NCBI RefSeq assembly: GCF_002583555.1
Contig: NZ_BEGX01000114.1
Span: forward strand, 520,997-584,996
Origin: Pseudonocardia sp. N23
GTDB lineage: Bacteria; Actinomycetota; Actinomycetes; Mycobacteriales; Pseudonocardiaceae
Reading direction: 5' to 3'
DNA length: 64,000 nucleotides
Shown here: one piece after another, positions 28,960 to 36,719 of the stretch
How positions within the stretch are numbered: position 1 is the first letter of the stretch
How the letters are laid out: every line of letters starts with the position of its first letter
The notes under the pieces: generated by a model
The model's input: only the letters and a program-made list of their open reading frames with translations
Told to the model about the DNA's origin: nothing
Database searches by the model: none
Translations under genes and position numbers: made by a program

Positions 28960-29514
28960 GTGGAGCAGGTGAGCAGCAGGCAGGTCTACGCCAACAGCTG
29001 GATGACGGTCCGGGAGGACGCCATCCGTCGCGCCGACGGCAGCAACGGCATCTACGGCGTCATCGACAAACCGACGTACGCGCTGGTCGTCCCTCGTGAC
29101 GACGAGGGCCGGCTGCACCTGGTCGAGCAGTTCCGCTACCCCGTCTGCGCCCGCCGCTGGGAGTTCCCCGCGGGCACGGCCCCCGACCGCGCCGCCCCCC
29201 ACCCCGACGACCTCGCCGTGCAGGAGCTGGTCGAGGAGACGGGGCTCGCCGCGGGCCGGATGGAGCTGCTCGGCACGATCGACGTCGCGCCCGGGATGTC
29301 GAGCCAGCGCGGGCACGTCTACCTGGCCACGGAGCTGACCCAGGGCCCGGCGCAGCGCGAGGCGACCGAGGCCGACATGCGCGCCGGGTGGTTCACGCCG
29401 GCGGAGTTCGAGGCCATGATCGACGAGGGCGCCGTCGCCGACGCCCAGACGCTCGCCGCGTACGCACTCCTGATGCTGCGCGACCGGAACGGGGGCCATC
29501 GTGGATCTGCGTGA
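28960..29514 (+). CDS. Nudix hydrolase, ADP-ribose pyrophosphatase-like
   Basis: A 184-residue Nudix-fold protein. The fold is clear: ALVVPRDDEGRLHLVEQFRYPV, then WEFPAGT, then the Nudix helix LAVQELVEETGLAAGRMELLG. The box is degenerate: the Arg of the REUxEExGU core is Gln, and the loop between PAG and the helix is about two residues longer than standard and lacks the usual Glu. The metal-binding Glu residues of QELVEE remain. Nearest known activity is ADP-sugar or ADP-ribose hydrolysis. The GTG start is short of a clear ribosome site; a second GTG at 28969 is possible. The acyl-CoA dehydrogenase start lies inside its 3' end. Confidence 0.8.
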   Translation: MEQVSSRQVYANSWMTVREDAIRRADGSNGIYGVIDKPTYALVVPRDDEGRLHLVEQFRYPVCARRWEFPAGTAPDRAAPHPDDLAVQELVEETGLAAGRMELLGTIDVAPGMSSQRGHVYLATELTQGPAQREATEADMRAGWFTPAEFEAMIDEGAVADAQTLAAYALLMLRDRNGGHRGSA

Positions 29515-30658
29515 GACCGACGAGCAGCAGCTGCTGCGCGAGTCCGTGGCCGTGCTGGCCGGGCGCTTCGGCGGCGAGTACTTCCTGGCCAAGGCGAAGT
29601 CGGGCGAGAAGACGACCGAGCTGTGGGCCGAGGCGGGCAAGGCCGGCTACCTGGGTGTCGCGGTCCCGCCGGAGTACGGCGGCGGCGGGGCGGGGATGGT
29701 CGAGCTGGCGATCGTCGCCGAGGAGATCGCCGCAGCGGGCTGCCCGCTGCTGCTGATCGTCGTCTCCCCCGCGATCGTCGCGACCGTCATCGCCACCTCC
29801 GGTACAGCGGAGCAGAAGGAGCGCTGGCTGCCCGGGTTCGCCGACGGCTCGCTGCGGATGTCGTTCGCGATCACCGAGCCCGACGCGGGCTCCAACTCCC
29901 ACCGCATCACGACGACCGCGCGCCGCGACGCGGGAGGCGGCTGGCGGCTCTCGGGGCACAAGTACTACATCTCCGGCGTCGACGAGACCGATGCGACGCT
30001 GGTCGTCGCGCGCATGGAGGACGCCGCGTCCGGCACACTGCGCCCGGCGATGTTCGTCGTGCCGCGCGACACCCCGGGTGTCACCTACCAGCCCATCGAC
30101 ATGGCGATCGTCAGCCCGGAGAAGCAGTTCACGCTGTTCTTCGACGACGCGCCCCTGCCCGCCGACGCGCTCGTCGGGGGCGAGGAGGCCGGGCTGTCGG
30201 CGCTGTTCGCGGGGCTGAACCCGGAGCGCATCACCGTCGCGGCCTACTCCAACGGGCTGGCGCGCTACGCGCTGGGCAAGGGGGTGGCCTACGCGCGCGA
30301 CCGCGACGTGTGGGGCACCCCGATCGGCGCGCACCAGGCGATCGCGCACCCGCTGGCGGCCGCGCACATCGACGTCGAGCTCGCCCGGATGGCCACCACC
30401 CGCGCCGCGTTCCTCTACGACGTGGGCGACCGCGGCGCCGGCGACGCCGCCAACGTCGCCAAGTACGCCGCCGCCGAGGCCGCGATCAAGGCCGTCGACG
30501 CGGCGGTGCAGGCCCACGGGGGCAACGGGATGTCGCTGGAGTACGGGGTCGGGGGGCTGATCGGGGCGGTCCGCGCGGCCCGGATCGCGCCGGTGAGCCG
30601 GGAGATGGTGCTCAACCACGTCTCCCAGCACACGCTGGGCCTGCCGAAGTCCTACTAG
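29501..30658 (+). CDS. Acyl-CoA dehydrogenase
   Basis: A 385-residue FAD-dependent acyl-CoA dehydrogenase. Visible are VAVPPEYGGGGAGMVE, the FAD-binding FAITEPDAGSNSH, the substrate region ISGVDETDA, and AVQAHGGNGMSLEYGVGGL near the C-terminus. At the usual catalytic base position (xxYEGTSQ in many enzymes) the sequence reads APVSREMVLN, with a Glu shifted by one; this pattern recurs in actinobacterial FadE proteins, so activity cannot be excluded. The GTG overlaps the Nudix gene by 14 bases. Substrate unknown. Confidence 0.87.
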   Translation: MDLRETDEQQLLRESVAVLAGRFGGEYFLAKAKSGEKTTELWAEAGKAGYLGVAVPPEYGGGGAGMVELAIVAEEIAAAGCPLLLIVVSPAIVATVIATSGTAEQKERWLPGFADGSLRMSFAITEPDAGSNSHRITTTARRDAGGGWRLSGHKYYISGVDETDATLVVARMEDAASGTLRPAMFVVPRDTPGVTYQPIDMAIVSPEKQFTLFFDDAPLPADALVGGEEAGLSALFAGLNPERITVAAYSNGLARYALGKGVAYARDRDVWGTPIGAHQAIAHPLAAAHIDVELARMATTRAAFLYDVGDRGAGDAANVAKYAAAEAAIKAVDAAVQAHGGNGMSLEYGVGGLIGAVRAARIAPVSREMVLNHVSQHTLGLPKSY

Positions 30659-30719
30659 CGACGCTCGTAGGCCGTCCGGCCGGCCTGTACGTCGTCGATG
30701 TGGGTCTCGGCCCCGTACG

Positions 30720-30739
30720 CGCCGCAACCCGTTGCGGCG
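30720..30739 (+). terminator. Short hairpin after the acyl-CoA dehydrogenase gene
   Basis: CGCCGCAAC (30720-30728) and GTTGCGGCG (30731-30739) are exact complements with two bases between, 62 bases after the stop. A usable loop would open one or two pairs. Confidence 0.4.
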
Positions 30740-30808
30740 GTGGACATGTGGGCATCGTCCGGTTCGCGACGATCACGGTCGGGTGGCGCCGCTGGCGGCC
30801 CGACCTAT

Positions 30809-31075
30809 TCATCGACCCGGTCGCGGCGGGCACCGGCAGCTGACGCCCACCCCGAGCGGGACGCTCTCCAGCCGGCGCATCCCCGGCACCGGCAGCCGGA
30901 CCTGCTCCGGCGGGTCGACGGCCGACGCTCTCCTCCACCCGGGGGCGCAACCCGCCCACCCGCCGCACGGTGAACGCGCGTGGGACGAGCGTGTGCAGCC
31001 GGGTGTGGTCGGCACCGTCGCCGGTGACGATGCTGTCGGTCGGGTCGTGCACGAGATCGGGTGGGCGATCAACTC
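30809..31075 (-). pseudogene. Cytochrome P450 remnant, internal deletion and frameshifts
   Basis: On the minus strand one frame encodes HDPTDSIVTGDGADHTRL and HTLVPRAFTVRRVGGLRPRV (about 31049-30925), which matches the P450 region before helix D, where SDPPDHTRLRRLVSRAFTP-like sequence is conserved. In another frame, from about 30918, PPEQVRLPVPGMRRLESVPL resembles the extreme C-terminus of P450s. The ~250 residues between, including the I helix and heme-binding Cys loop, are missing. No intact start is present. The remains lie between two forward genes. Identification rests on motif memory, so an alignment is needed. Confidence 0.55.
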
Positions 31076-31176
31076 GGCCCGCCGGTCCCTGCCTCCCCCA
31101 TCGAGTCCGCCGCCTCGTGCGCGAGCCGGCCGAGCACCTCCGGGTCGCCGAGGTGGAGCGGGCGCCCTCGAGGCCG

Positions 31177-31182
31177 TAGCGT
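31177..31182 (+). promoter_or_regulatory. -10 hexamer TAGCGT for the leaderless enoyl-CoA hydratase gene
   Basis: TAGCGT ends seven bases before the ATG at 31190. Confidence 0.5.
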
Positions 31183-31189
31183 CGCGGGC

Positions 31190-31963
31190 ATGGCGGACTA
31201 CGAGTACCTGCTCGTCAAGCAGGACGGCGACACCGTCCGGATCACGATGAACCGGCCCGAGCGGCGCAACGCGCTGTCCGAGCCGCACCTGCGCGAGCTG
31301 CTGCGCGCCTTCACCGAGGCCGGGGAGTCCGACGCCACCGGCATCGTGCTGGGCGCCGAGGGCAAGGTGTTCTCCGCCGGCCACGACTTCGCCGACGTCT
31401 CCTCCCGCGACCTCGCCGGCGTGCGCGACCTCCTGCAGCTGTGCACGACGCTGATGCGCACCATCGAGTCGGTGCCGCAGGTCGTGATCGCCCGGGTGCA
31501 CGCGCTGGCGACGGCCGCGGGCTGCCAGCTCGTCGCGACCTGTGACCTCGCGGTCGCCGCCGAGTCCGCGGGCTTCTCCCTGCCCGGCGGGAAGGGCGGC
31601 TGGTTCTGCCACACCCCCGCGGTCCCGGTGGCGCGCAACGTCGGCCGCAAGCGGCTCATGGAGATGGCGCTCACCGGCGACGTCGTCGACGCCGCCACCG
31701 CCGCCGACTGGGGACTGGTCAACTACGCGGTCCCCGACGACGAGCTCGACGCCCGCGTCGACGACCTGCTCACCCGCGCGACCCGCGGCAGCCGCTTCGG
31801 CAAGGCCGTCGGCAAGCAGACGTTGTACTCCCAGCTCGACCGCCCCGAGGCCGACGCCTACGGGATCGCCGTCGAGGTCATGGCCTCGATGTCGCAGTCG
31901 CCGGGGGCCAAGGAGGGCATGGCGTCGTTCCTGGAGAAGCGCCACCCGGTCTGGTCGGACTAG
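31190..31963 (+). CDS. Enoyl-CoA hydratase/isomerase family protein
   Basis: A 257-residue crotonase-fold protein. NRPERRNALSEPHLREL, the oxyanion-hole loop KVFSAGHDFADV and the second loop HALATAAGCQLVATCDLAVA are clear. In the region of the usual catalytic Glu pair the sequence reads GFSLPGGKGGWFCHTP, so the standard hydratase glutamates are not both present; it may be an isomerase-like or divergent member. It could hydrate C4-enoyl-CoA for the pathway encoded nearby, but the missing residues argue for caution. The AMP-binding ligase follows on the same strand 110 bases later. Confidence 0.85.
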   Translation: MADYEYLLVKQDGDTVRITMNRPERRNALSEPHLRELLRAFTEAGESDATGIVLGAEGKVFSAGHDFADVSSRDLAGVRDLLQLCTTLMRTIESVPQVVIARVHALATAAGCQLVATCDLAVAAESAGFSLPGGKGGWFCHTPAVPVARNVGRKRLMEMALTGDVVDAATAADWGLVNYAVPDDELDARVDDLLTRATRGSRFGKAVGKQTLYSQLDRPEADAYGIAVEVMASMSQSPGAKEGMASFLEKRHPVWSD

Positions 31964-32072
31964 GTCCTGCGTCGCACGCACCCTCACCGGCGTGGACCCG
32001 CTCCGGGACGACCGTGAGGGTGCGCGCGGTGTACTCGGACGGCGGCTGATCGCGGACGGGCCGCCCGCCAGG

Positions 32073-33548
32073 ATGACGCCCGTGAGCAGCGACGACGCGG
32101 CCCTCCACGACCTCATCGGCCCGCACGCCCGCCGGGACCCGGACCGGGCGGCGCTCGTCCACGAGAAGCGCACGTGGACCTACGGCGAGCTGGCCGCGGC
32201 GGCCACCGCGTTCGGCGCCCGCCTGCACGCCGCGGGCGCCGCGGGCGGACGCGTCGCGCTGATGCTGCCCAACTCCCCCGCGACGGTCGTGGGCTACCTC
32301 GCCTGCTTCGCGGCGGGTGCGGTCGCGACCCCGCTCAACTCGCGGTTCGCCCCGCCCGAGATCGAGCGCGCGCTGCGCCGGGCCCGGCCGTCGTGGCTGG
32401 TGGTGCACGCGTCGCGGCTGCCGCTGCTCGACCGCGTCGACCCGGCCGTCCTCGCGGGGGTGCAGCAGGTCGTGGTGTCGGACGGCGAGGTCCCGACGGG
32501 CCCGGCCGCGACCACCGCCCTGCCCGTCCCCGGCGCCGACGCACCCGCGGTCATGTTCTTCACCTCGGGCTCCACGGGCACACCGAAGGGCGTCGTGCAC
32601 TCCCAGCGGTCGGCGCTGGCCATGCTGGCGAGCACATCGGAGGCGATGGGTGACGTGGGTCCCGCCGACGTGACGCAGGTGTGCGAACCGCAGGTGCACG
32701 TCAGCGGGTTCATCGGCACGCTGACGACGCTGCGCGGCGGCGGCACCGTCGCCCTCCACGACGGGTTCGACCTCGACACCTACGTCGATGGGCTGCTCAC
32801 CCACCGGCCGACGCTCGTCTGCACCCACATCGACCTGCTCGCCCAGGTGGTGCGCGACCCGCGGGCCACAGCCGACCGGTTCGCGTCCCTGCGCGGGGTC
32901 TACACCGGCGGCGACACCGTCCCCGCAGCACTGCAGCGCGACTTCCTCGCGATCGCCGGCCGGCCGATCGCCGTCGGCTACGGCATGACCGAGGCGATCT
33001 GGCTGACGATCCAGCGCGCACCCCGCACCGATCGCGACGGCTGCATCGGCGTGCCGGTCGGCGGCGCCCGGCTGCGGACCGACGCCGCGACCGGGGAGAT
33101 CCTCGTCCGTGGCCCGATGCTCATGACGGGCTACTGGGACGACGAGGTCCTGACCCGCGACTCGCTGACCGACGGCTGGCTGCACACCGGCGACCTGGGC
33201 GAGGCCGACGCCGACGGTGTGTGGTGGTTCCGCGGCAGGCTCAAGGACATCATCGTGCGCCGCACGTCGAAGATCACGCCCGGCGAGGTGGAGTCGGCGA
33301 TCGACGAGCACCCCGACGTCGCGGCCTGCGCCGTCGTCGCCGCACCCGACGCCGAGGAGGGCCAGGTCCCGGTTGCGTTCGTGGTGCCCCGACCGGGACG
33401 GAGGCTGTCCGCCGACGACCTGACCGAGTTCCTCACCGGCAGGATCGCCGCCTACAAGATCCCGGCCCGCATCCACTTCCGCGACGCGCTGCCACTCACC
33501 GGCAGCGGAAAGGTTGCCCACCACGACCTCCACGAGCCCCGTGAGTGA
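32073..33548 (+). CDS. Acyl-CoA synthetase/AMP-dependent ligase
   Basis: A 491-residue ANL-superfamily enzyme that activates a carboxylic acid with ATP and CoA. The P-loop-like FFTSGSTGTPKGVVHSQ, the AMP-binding GYGMTEAIWLT, the hinge and ribose-binding GWLHTGDLGEAD, KDIIVRRTSKITPGEVE and the C-terminal catalytic Lys in LTGSGKVAHHD are visible. The last region is shorter than usual. A GTG at 32082 could be an alternative start. With the neighbouring hydratase and dehydrogenase it suggests breakdown of a branched, aromatic or medium-chain acid. Confidence 0.88.
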   Translation: MTPVSSDDAALHDLIGPHARRDPDRAALVHEKRTWTYGELAAAATAFGARLHAAGAAGGRVALMLPNSPATVVGYLACFAAGAVATPLNSRFAPPEIERALRRARPSWLVVHASRLPLLDRVDPAVLAGVQQVVVSDGEVPTGPAATTALPVPGADAPAVMFFTSGSTGTPKGVVHSQRSALAMLASTSEAMGDVGPADVTQVCEPQVHVSGFIGTLTTLRGGGTVALHDGFDLDTYVDGLLTHRPTLVCTHIDLLAQVVRDPRATADRFASLRGVYTGGDTVPAALQRDFLAIAGRPIAVGYGMTEAIWLTIQRAPRTDRDGCIGVPVGGARLRTDAATGEILVRGPMLMTGYWDDEVLTRDSLTDGWLHTGDLGEADADGVWWFRGRLKDIIVRRTSKITPGEVESAIDEHPDVAACAVVAAPDAEEGQVPVAFVVPRPGRRLSADDLTEFLTGRIAAYKIPARIHFRDALPLTGSGKVAHHDLHEPRE

Positions 33549-33601
33549 CTGCTGACCTGCGACGACGACACCCAGGACGGGCGCGCGCCGCGGACGTCGC
33601 C

Positions 33602-33607
33602 TAGGGT
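33602..33607 (+). promoter_or_regulatory. -10 hexamer TAGGGT for the leaderless binding-protein gene
   Basis: TAGGGT ends eight bases before the ATG at 33616. Confidence 0.5.
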
Positions 33608-33615
33608 CGCCCGCG

Positions 33616-34494
33616 ATGCTGACCCGACGCCGGCTGCTCGTGGCCCTCGGCGCCGCGAGCGCCTCCGTGCTCGCGGGTGGAGCCGGCTGCGGCCGGACCG
33701 ACCTCGCCGGGACCCTGCAGCGGATCCGGGGGTCCGGGGTCGCCCGGGTCGCGATCGCCGGTGAGCAGCCCTACGGGTTCTCCGACGCGGGCGGCCGGGT
33801 CACCGGGGAGAGCCCCGAGGTCGCGCGGCTCGTCCTGCGCGCGGTGGGCGTCGACGGGATCGAGGCCGTGCAGGTGCCGTTCGACCAGCTGCTGGACTCG
33901 CTCGTCGGCGGTGACGTCGACCTGGTCGCAGCCGGTATGACGATCAGCCCGCAACGGTGCGGGCGGGTGGCGTTCTCCCGGCCCGACTTCGTCGCCCCAC
34001 CCGCGTTCATGGTGCGCCGGGACGGTCCCGCCGGGCTGCGGTCGTTCGCCGACATCGTCGCCGCCCGGGCGCGGCTCGGGGTGCTCGCCGGGTCCGCGGA
34101 GCAGGCCTGGGCGACGGCCTCCGGCATCCCCGACGACATGACGACCACCTTCGATGCGCAGAGCTCGCTGGTCCGGGCGGTCGCCGACCAGCGGGTCGAC
34201 GCCGTGGTGGCGACGCGCATCTCGCTGCTCGACGAGCTGCGCCGCAACCCCGGCCGTCAGCTGCAGGTGACGCGGCAGTTCCGCGTGACGATCGGCGGCC
34301 GCGACGTGGTACCCGCGGGTGGGTTCGCGTTCCGCCGCGGGGACGCCGACCTGGTCGCGGCGTTCGACGACGCGCTCACCGCCGCGCAGGCATCCGGCGA
34401 GTGGTTGCGCGCGGCGTCGCCCTTCGGGTTCACGGGCGCGAACCTGCCGCCCGCCTCCCTGACGACGACCGCACTCTGCGCGGGGACAGCCTGA
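33616..34494 (+). CDS. Second EhuB-like amino-acid/ectoine-type solute-binding protein
   Basis: A 292-residue exported periplasmic-type binding protein of family 3. The N-terminus has an RRR cluster, a hydrophobic core and ends in GGAGC, a possible lipobox. The body begins IAGEQPYGFSDAGGRVTGES and has VDLVAAGMTISPQRC, closely parallel to the EhuB at 36720. The C-terminus FGFTGANLPPASLTTTALC also matches that protein. It is transcribed towards the ehu operon and has no permease or ATPase of its own, so it could share the EhuCDA membrane unit or act as a sensor. Ligand contacts cannot be judged here. Confidence 0.82.
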   Translation: MLTRRRLLVALGAASASVLAGGAGCGRTDLAGTLQRIRGSGVARVAIAGEQPYGFSDAGGRVTGESPEVARLVLRAVGVDGIEAVQVPFDQLLDSLVGGDVDLVAAGMTISPQRCGRVAFSRPDFVAPPAFMVRRDGPAGLRSFADIVAARARLGVLAGSAEQAWATASGIPDDMTTTFDAQSSLVRAVADQRVDAVVATRISLLDELRRNPGRQLQVTRQFRVTIGGRDVVPAGGFAFRRGDADLVAAFDDALTAAQASGEWLRAASPFGFTGANLPPASLTTTALCAGTA

Positions 34495-34503
34495 CCCCTT
34501 CTT

Positions 34504-34526
34504 TGCAGGAAGGGCGCTTTCCTGCA
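34504..34526. terminator. Hairpin between convergent binding-protein and ehuA genes
   Basis: TGCAGGAA (34504-34511) pairs exactly with TTCCTGCA (34519-34526) around GGGCGCT. A second near-copy follows: GCAGGA (34535-34540) pairs with TCCTGC (34550-34555). Together they can terminate transcription from both sides. Confidence 0.55.
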
Positions 34527-34573
34527 GCCCAGCGGCAGGAGAGCGCCGTTCCTGCAGCGCGCGAGCTCGGCCC

Positions 34574-35365
34574 TCAGCGGTCGACGACCGCGTGCAGGAA
34601 GGCTCGCGTCCGCTCGTGCTCCGGCGCGGTGAAGAGCTTCTCCGGGGCGGCGTCCTCGATGACACGGCCGCCGTCGAACATCATCACGCGGTCGGAGAAG
34701 TCGCGGGCGAAGCCCATCTCGTGGGTCACGCAGAGGAACGTGATGTCGGTCGAGGCGCCGAGGTCACGCAGGAGCGTCAGGACGCCGGCGACGAGCTCGG
34801 GGTCGAGGGCGGAGGTCACCTCGTCGAGCAGCAGGACGTCGGGACGCATGGCCAGCGCCCGGGCGATCGCGACGCGCTGCTGCTGCCCGCCGGAGAGCTG
34901 CGTGGGGTGGGAGTCCATCCGGTCGCCGAGGCCGACGAGGTCGAGCAGCTCTTGGGCGCGGGCGGTCGCCTCCTCCTTCGACAACCCCAGCACACGCGTC
35001 GGCGCCTCGATGAGGTTGCCGCGCACCGTCATGTTGGGGAACAGGTTGAACTGCTGGAACACCATGCCGATGCGCTTGCGGACCTCGCGGACGTGCTTGT
35101 CGTCGGCGGGCACGAGCGTTCCGCCCTTGTCCATGTGCGACAACGACGTCCCGCCGACGGTGATCGTCCCGGCGTCGACCTTCTCCAGGGTCATGAGCAG
35201 CCGCAGGATCGTGGTCTTGCCCGAGCCCGACGGGCCGATGAGGCAGACGTGCTCGCCGGGGGCGACGGCGAAGCTCAGCTCGGAGAGCACGACGTGGTCG
35301 CCGAAGCGTTTCTCCACCCCGTCGAACTCGATCATCGGTTCGGCAGCTCGGTCAGCGGACGGCAC
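34574..35365 (-). CDS. ehuA: ABC transporter ATP-binding subunit, ectoine/polar amino acid type
   Basis: A 263-residue ATPase of the polar amino acid uptake class. Walker A is GPSGSGKTT, the Q-loop follows in GMVFQQFNLFPNMTV, the signature is LSGGQQQRVAIARAL, Walker B is VLLLDEVTSALDP and the H-loop is CVTHEMGFA. The GTG start overlaps the upstream permease by 14 bases; an internal ATG at residue 11 is the alternative. It is the last gene of the four-gene operon on the minus strand. The hairpin after it separates it from the convergent gene. Confidence 0.9.
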   Translation of the reverse strand: MPSADRAAEPMIEFDGVEKRFGDHVVLSELSFAVAPGEHVCLIGPSGSGKTTILRLLMTLEKVDAGTITVGGTSLSHMDKGGTLVPADDKHVREVRKRIGMVFQQFNLFPNMTVRGNLIEAPTRVLGLSKEEATARAQELLDLVGLGDRMDSHPTQLSGGQQQRVAIARALAMRPDVLLLDEVTSALDPELVAGVLTLLRDLGASTDITFLCVTHEMGFARDFSDRVMMFDGGRVIEDAAPEKLFTAPEHERTRAFLHAVVDR

Positions 35366-36005
35366 GGCGCCGCTCCAATCTCCGGACGGCCAGCGACGCC
35401 GGGTAGCTCAGCAGCAGGAACAGCAGGCCGGCGATGGTGTAGGCCTCGACGTAGCGGAACGACTGGCCGCCGACCTCGCGGACCTGCCCCACGATGTCGA
35501 GGACGCCGATCCCGATGAGCAGCGGGGTCTCCTTGAACATCGAGATGACGTAGTTGCCCAGCGCGGGCAGCACCCGCGGGACCGCCTGCGGGAGAACGAC
35601 ACCCGTCCAGACCCGGGAGCGTGGCAGGCTCAGCGCGGTCGCGGCCTCCCACTGGCCACGGGGCACGGCGTCGATACCCGCGCGGTAGACCTCGGAGGTG
35701 TACGTCGCGTAGTGCAGGCCCAGCGCCAGCACGCCGACGGTCAACGCCGGCAGCACGACACCGAACGTCGGCAGCACGAAGAACAGGAAGTACACCTGCA
35801 CCAGCAGCGGGGTGCTGCGGACGAACTCGACGACCGCCCTGACGACGATCCGCACCGGCCTCGGGCCGCGTCCCAGGATCGCGAGCACCAGCCCGAGGAC
35901 GAACGCGATGAGGGAGCCGAGGACCGTCGCGACGAGGGTGATCCGCAGGCCGTTGAGCAGCGCCGGGATGATCTGGCCGGCGAAGTTCCAGTCCCAGACG
36001 TTCAC
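35352..36005 (-). CDS. ehuD: ABC transporter permease, EhuD-like
   Basis: A 217-residue inner-membrane permease of the HisM/GlnP class with about five hydrophobic segments. The cytoplasmic EAA loop reads AVPRGQWEAATALSLPRSRV with VVLPQAVPR after it, the site for the ATPase. The N-terminal VWDWNFAGQIIPALLNGLRIT is typical of the family. GTG overlaps the stop of the preceding permease (GTGA) and the 3' end overlaps ehuA, so the operon is tightly coupled. Ehu assignment rests on the combination with the binding protein. Confidence 0.85.
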   Translation of the reverse strand: MNVWDWNFAGQIIPALLNGLRITLVATVLGSLIAFVLGLVLAILGRGPRPVRIVVRAVVEFVRSTPLLVQVYFLFFVLPTFGVVLPALTVGVLALGLHYATYTSEVYRAGIDAVPRGQWEAATALSLPRSRVWTGVVLPQAVPRVLPALGNYVISMFKETPLLIGIGVLDIVGQVREVGGQSFRYVEAYTIAGLLFLLLSYPASLAVRRLERRRAVR

Positions 36006-36712
36006 GCGACCCCCGCCCCCGTCGCCTGCCGGCGCGACCGTGCCGAGGGTGTGCGGCCGACGCGGGCGGCGGCGACGCGTTCGAGCGTCCGCATGACCGC
36101 GGTGATGACCAGCGACATGACCAGGTACATCACCAGCAGGAGCAGGAAGATCTCGAACGCCTGCGGGTTGAAGCGCGGCACCAGCACCTGCTGGGCCTGC
36201 CGGGTGATCTCGTTGATCGAGACGAACGAGAGCAGCGCGGTGCTCTTGAGCAGCTGGATGAACAGGTTGTTGAACGGCGGCAGCATCTCGACGACGGCCT
36301 GCGGCAGCACGACGCGGCGCATCCGTTGCGCCGGCGTCAGGTTCAGCGCGATCGCGCCCTCGATCTGGGCGCGCGGCACCGACTGCACCGCGCCGCGGAC
36401 GATCTCCGCGCCGTAGGCCCCGTGGTTGAGCCCGAGCACGAGGATGCCCGCCCAGATGGGCACGATCTGGAAGCCGACGAGCACCGGCAGCGCGAAGAAG
36501 ATCCAGAACAGCTGCACGACCTCCGACGTGCCCCGCAGGCCTTCGACGTAGACACGGGCGATGATCCGTACGGTCCGCGACGACGACAGCAGCGCGAGCC
36601 CCGCGACGAAGGACAGCACGATAGTCAGCGCGATGCCGCCGACGGTCGCGATGATCGTGAACGGCAGTCCCTGGGACAGGACCGACAGGAACGTTCCGAG
36701 GTTGTCCACCAC
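36002..36712 (-). CDS. ehuC: ABC transporter permease, EhuC-like
   Basis: A ~236-residue membrane permease partner of the previous one. Hydrophobic helices begin at FTIIATVGGIALTIVLSF. The EAA loop reads SVPRAQIEGAIALNLTPAQR, followed by VVLPQAVVEMLPP. GTG codons at 36712 and 36709 are both possible, eight to eleven bases after the ehuB stop, with only a weak ribosome site, so translation is probably coupled. It heterodimerises with EhuD in the expected complex. Confidence 0.84.
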   Translation of the reverse strand: MVDNLGTFLSVLSQGLPFTIIATVGGIALTIVLSFVAGLALLSSSRTVRIIARVYVEGLRGTSEVVQLFWIFFALPVLVGFQIVPIWAGILVLGLNHGAYGAEIVRGAVQSVPRAQIEGAIALNLTPAQRMRRVVLPQAVVEMLPPFNNLFIQLLKSTALLSFVSINEITRQAQQVLVPRFNPQAFEIFLLLLVMYLVMSLVITAVMRTLERVAAARVGRTPSARSRRQATGAGVA

Positions 36713-36719
36713 TACCCGG

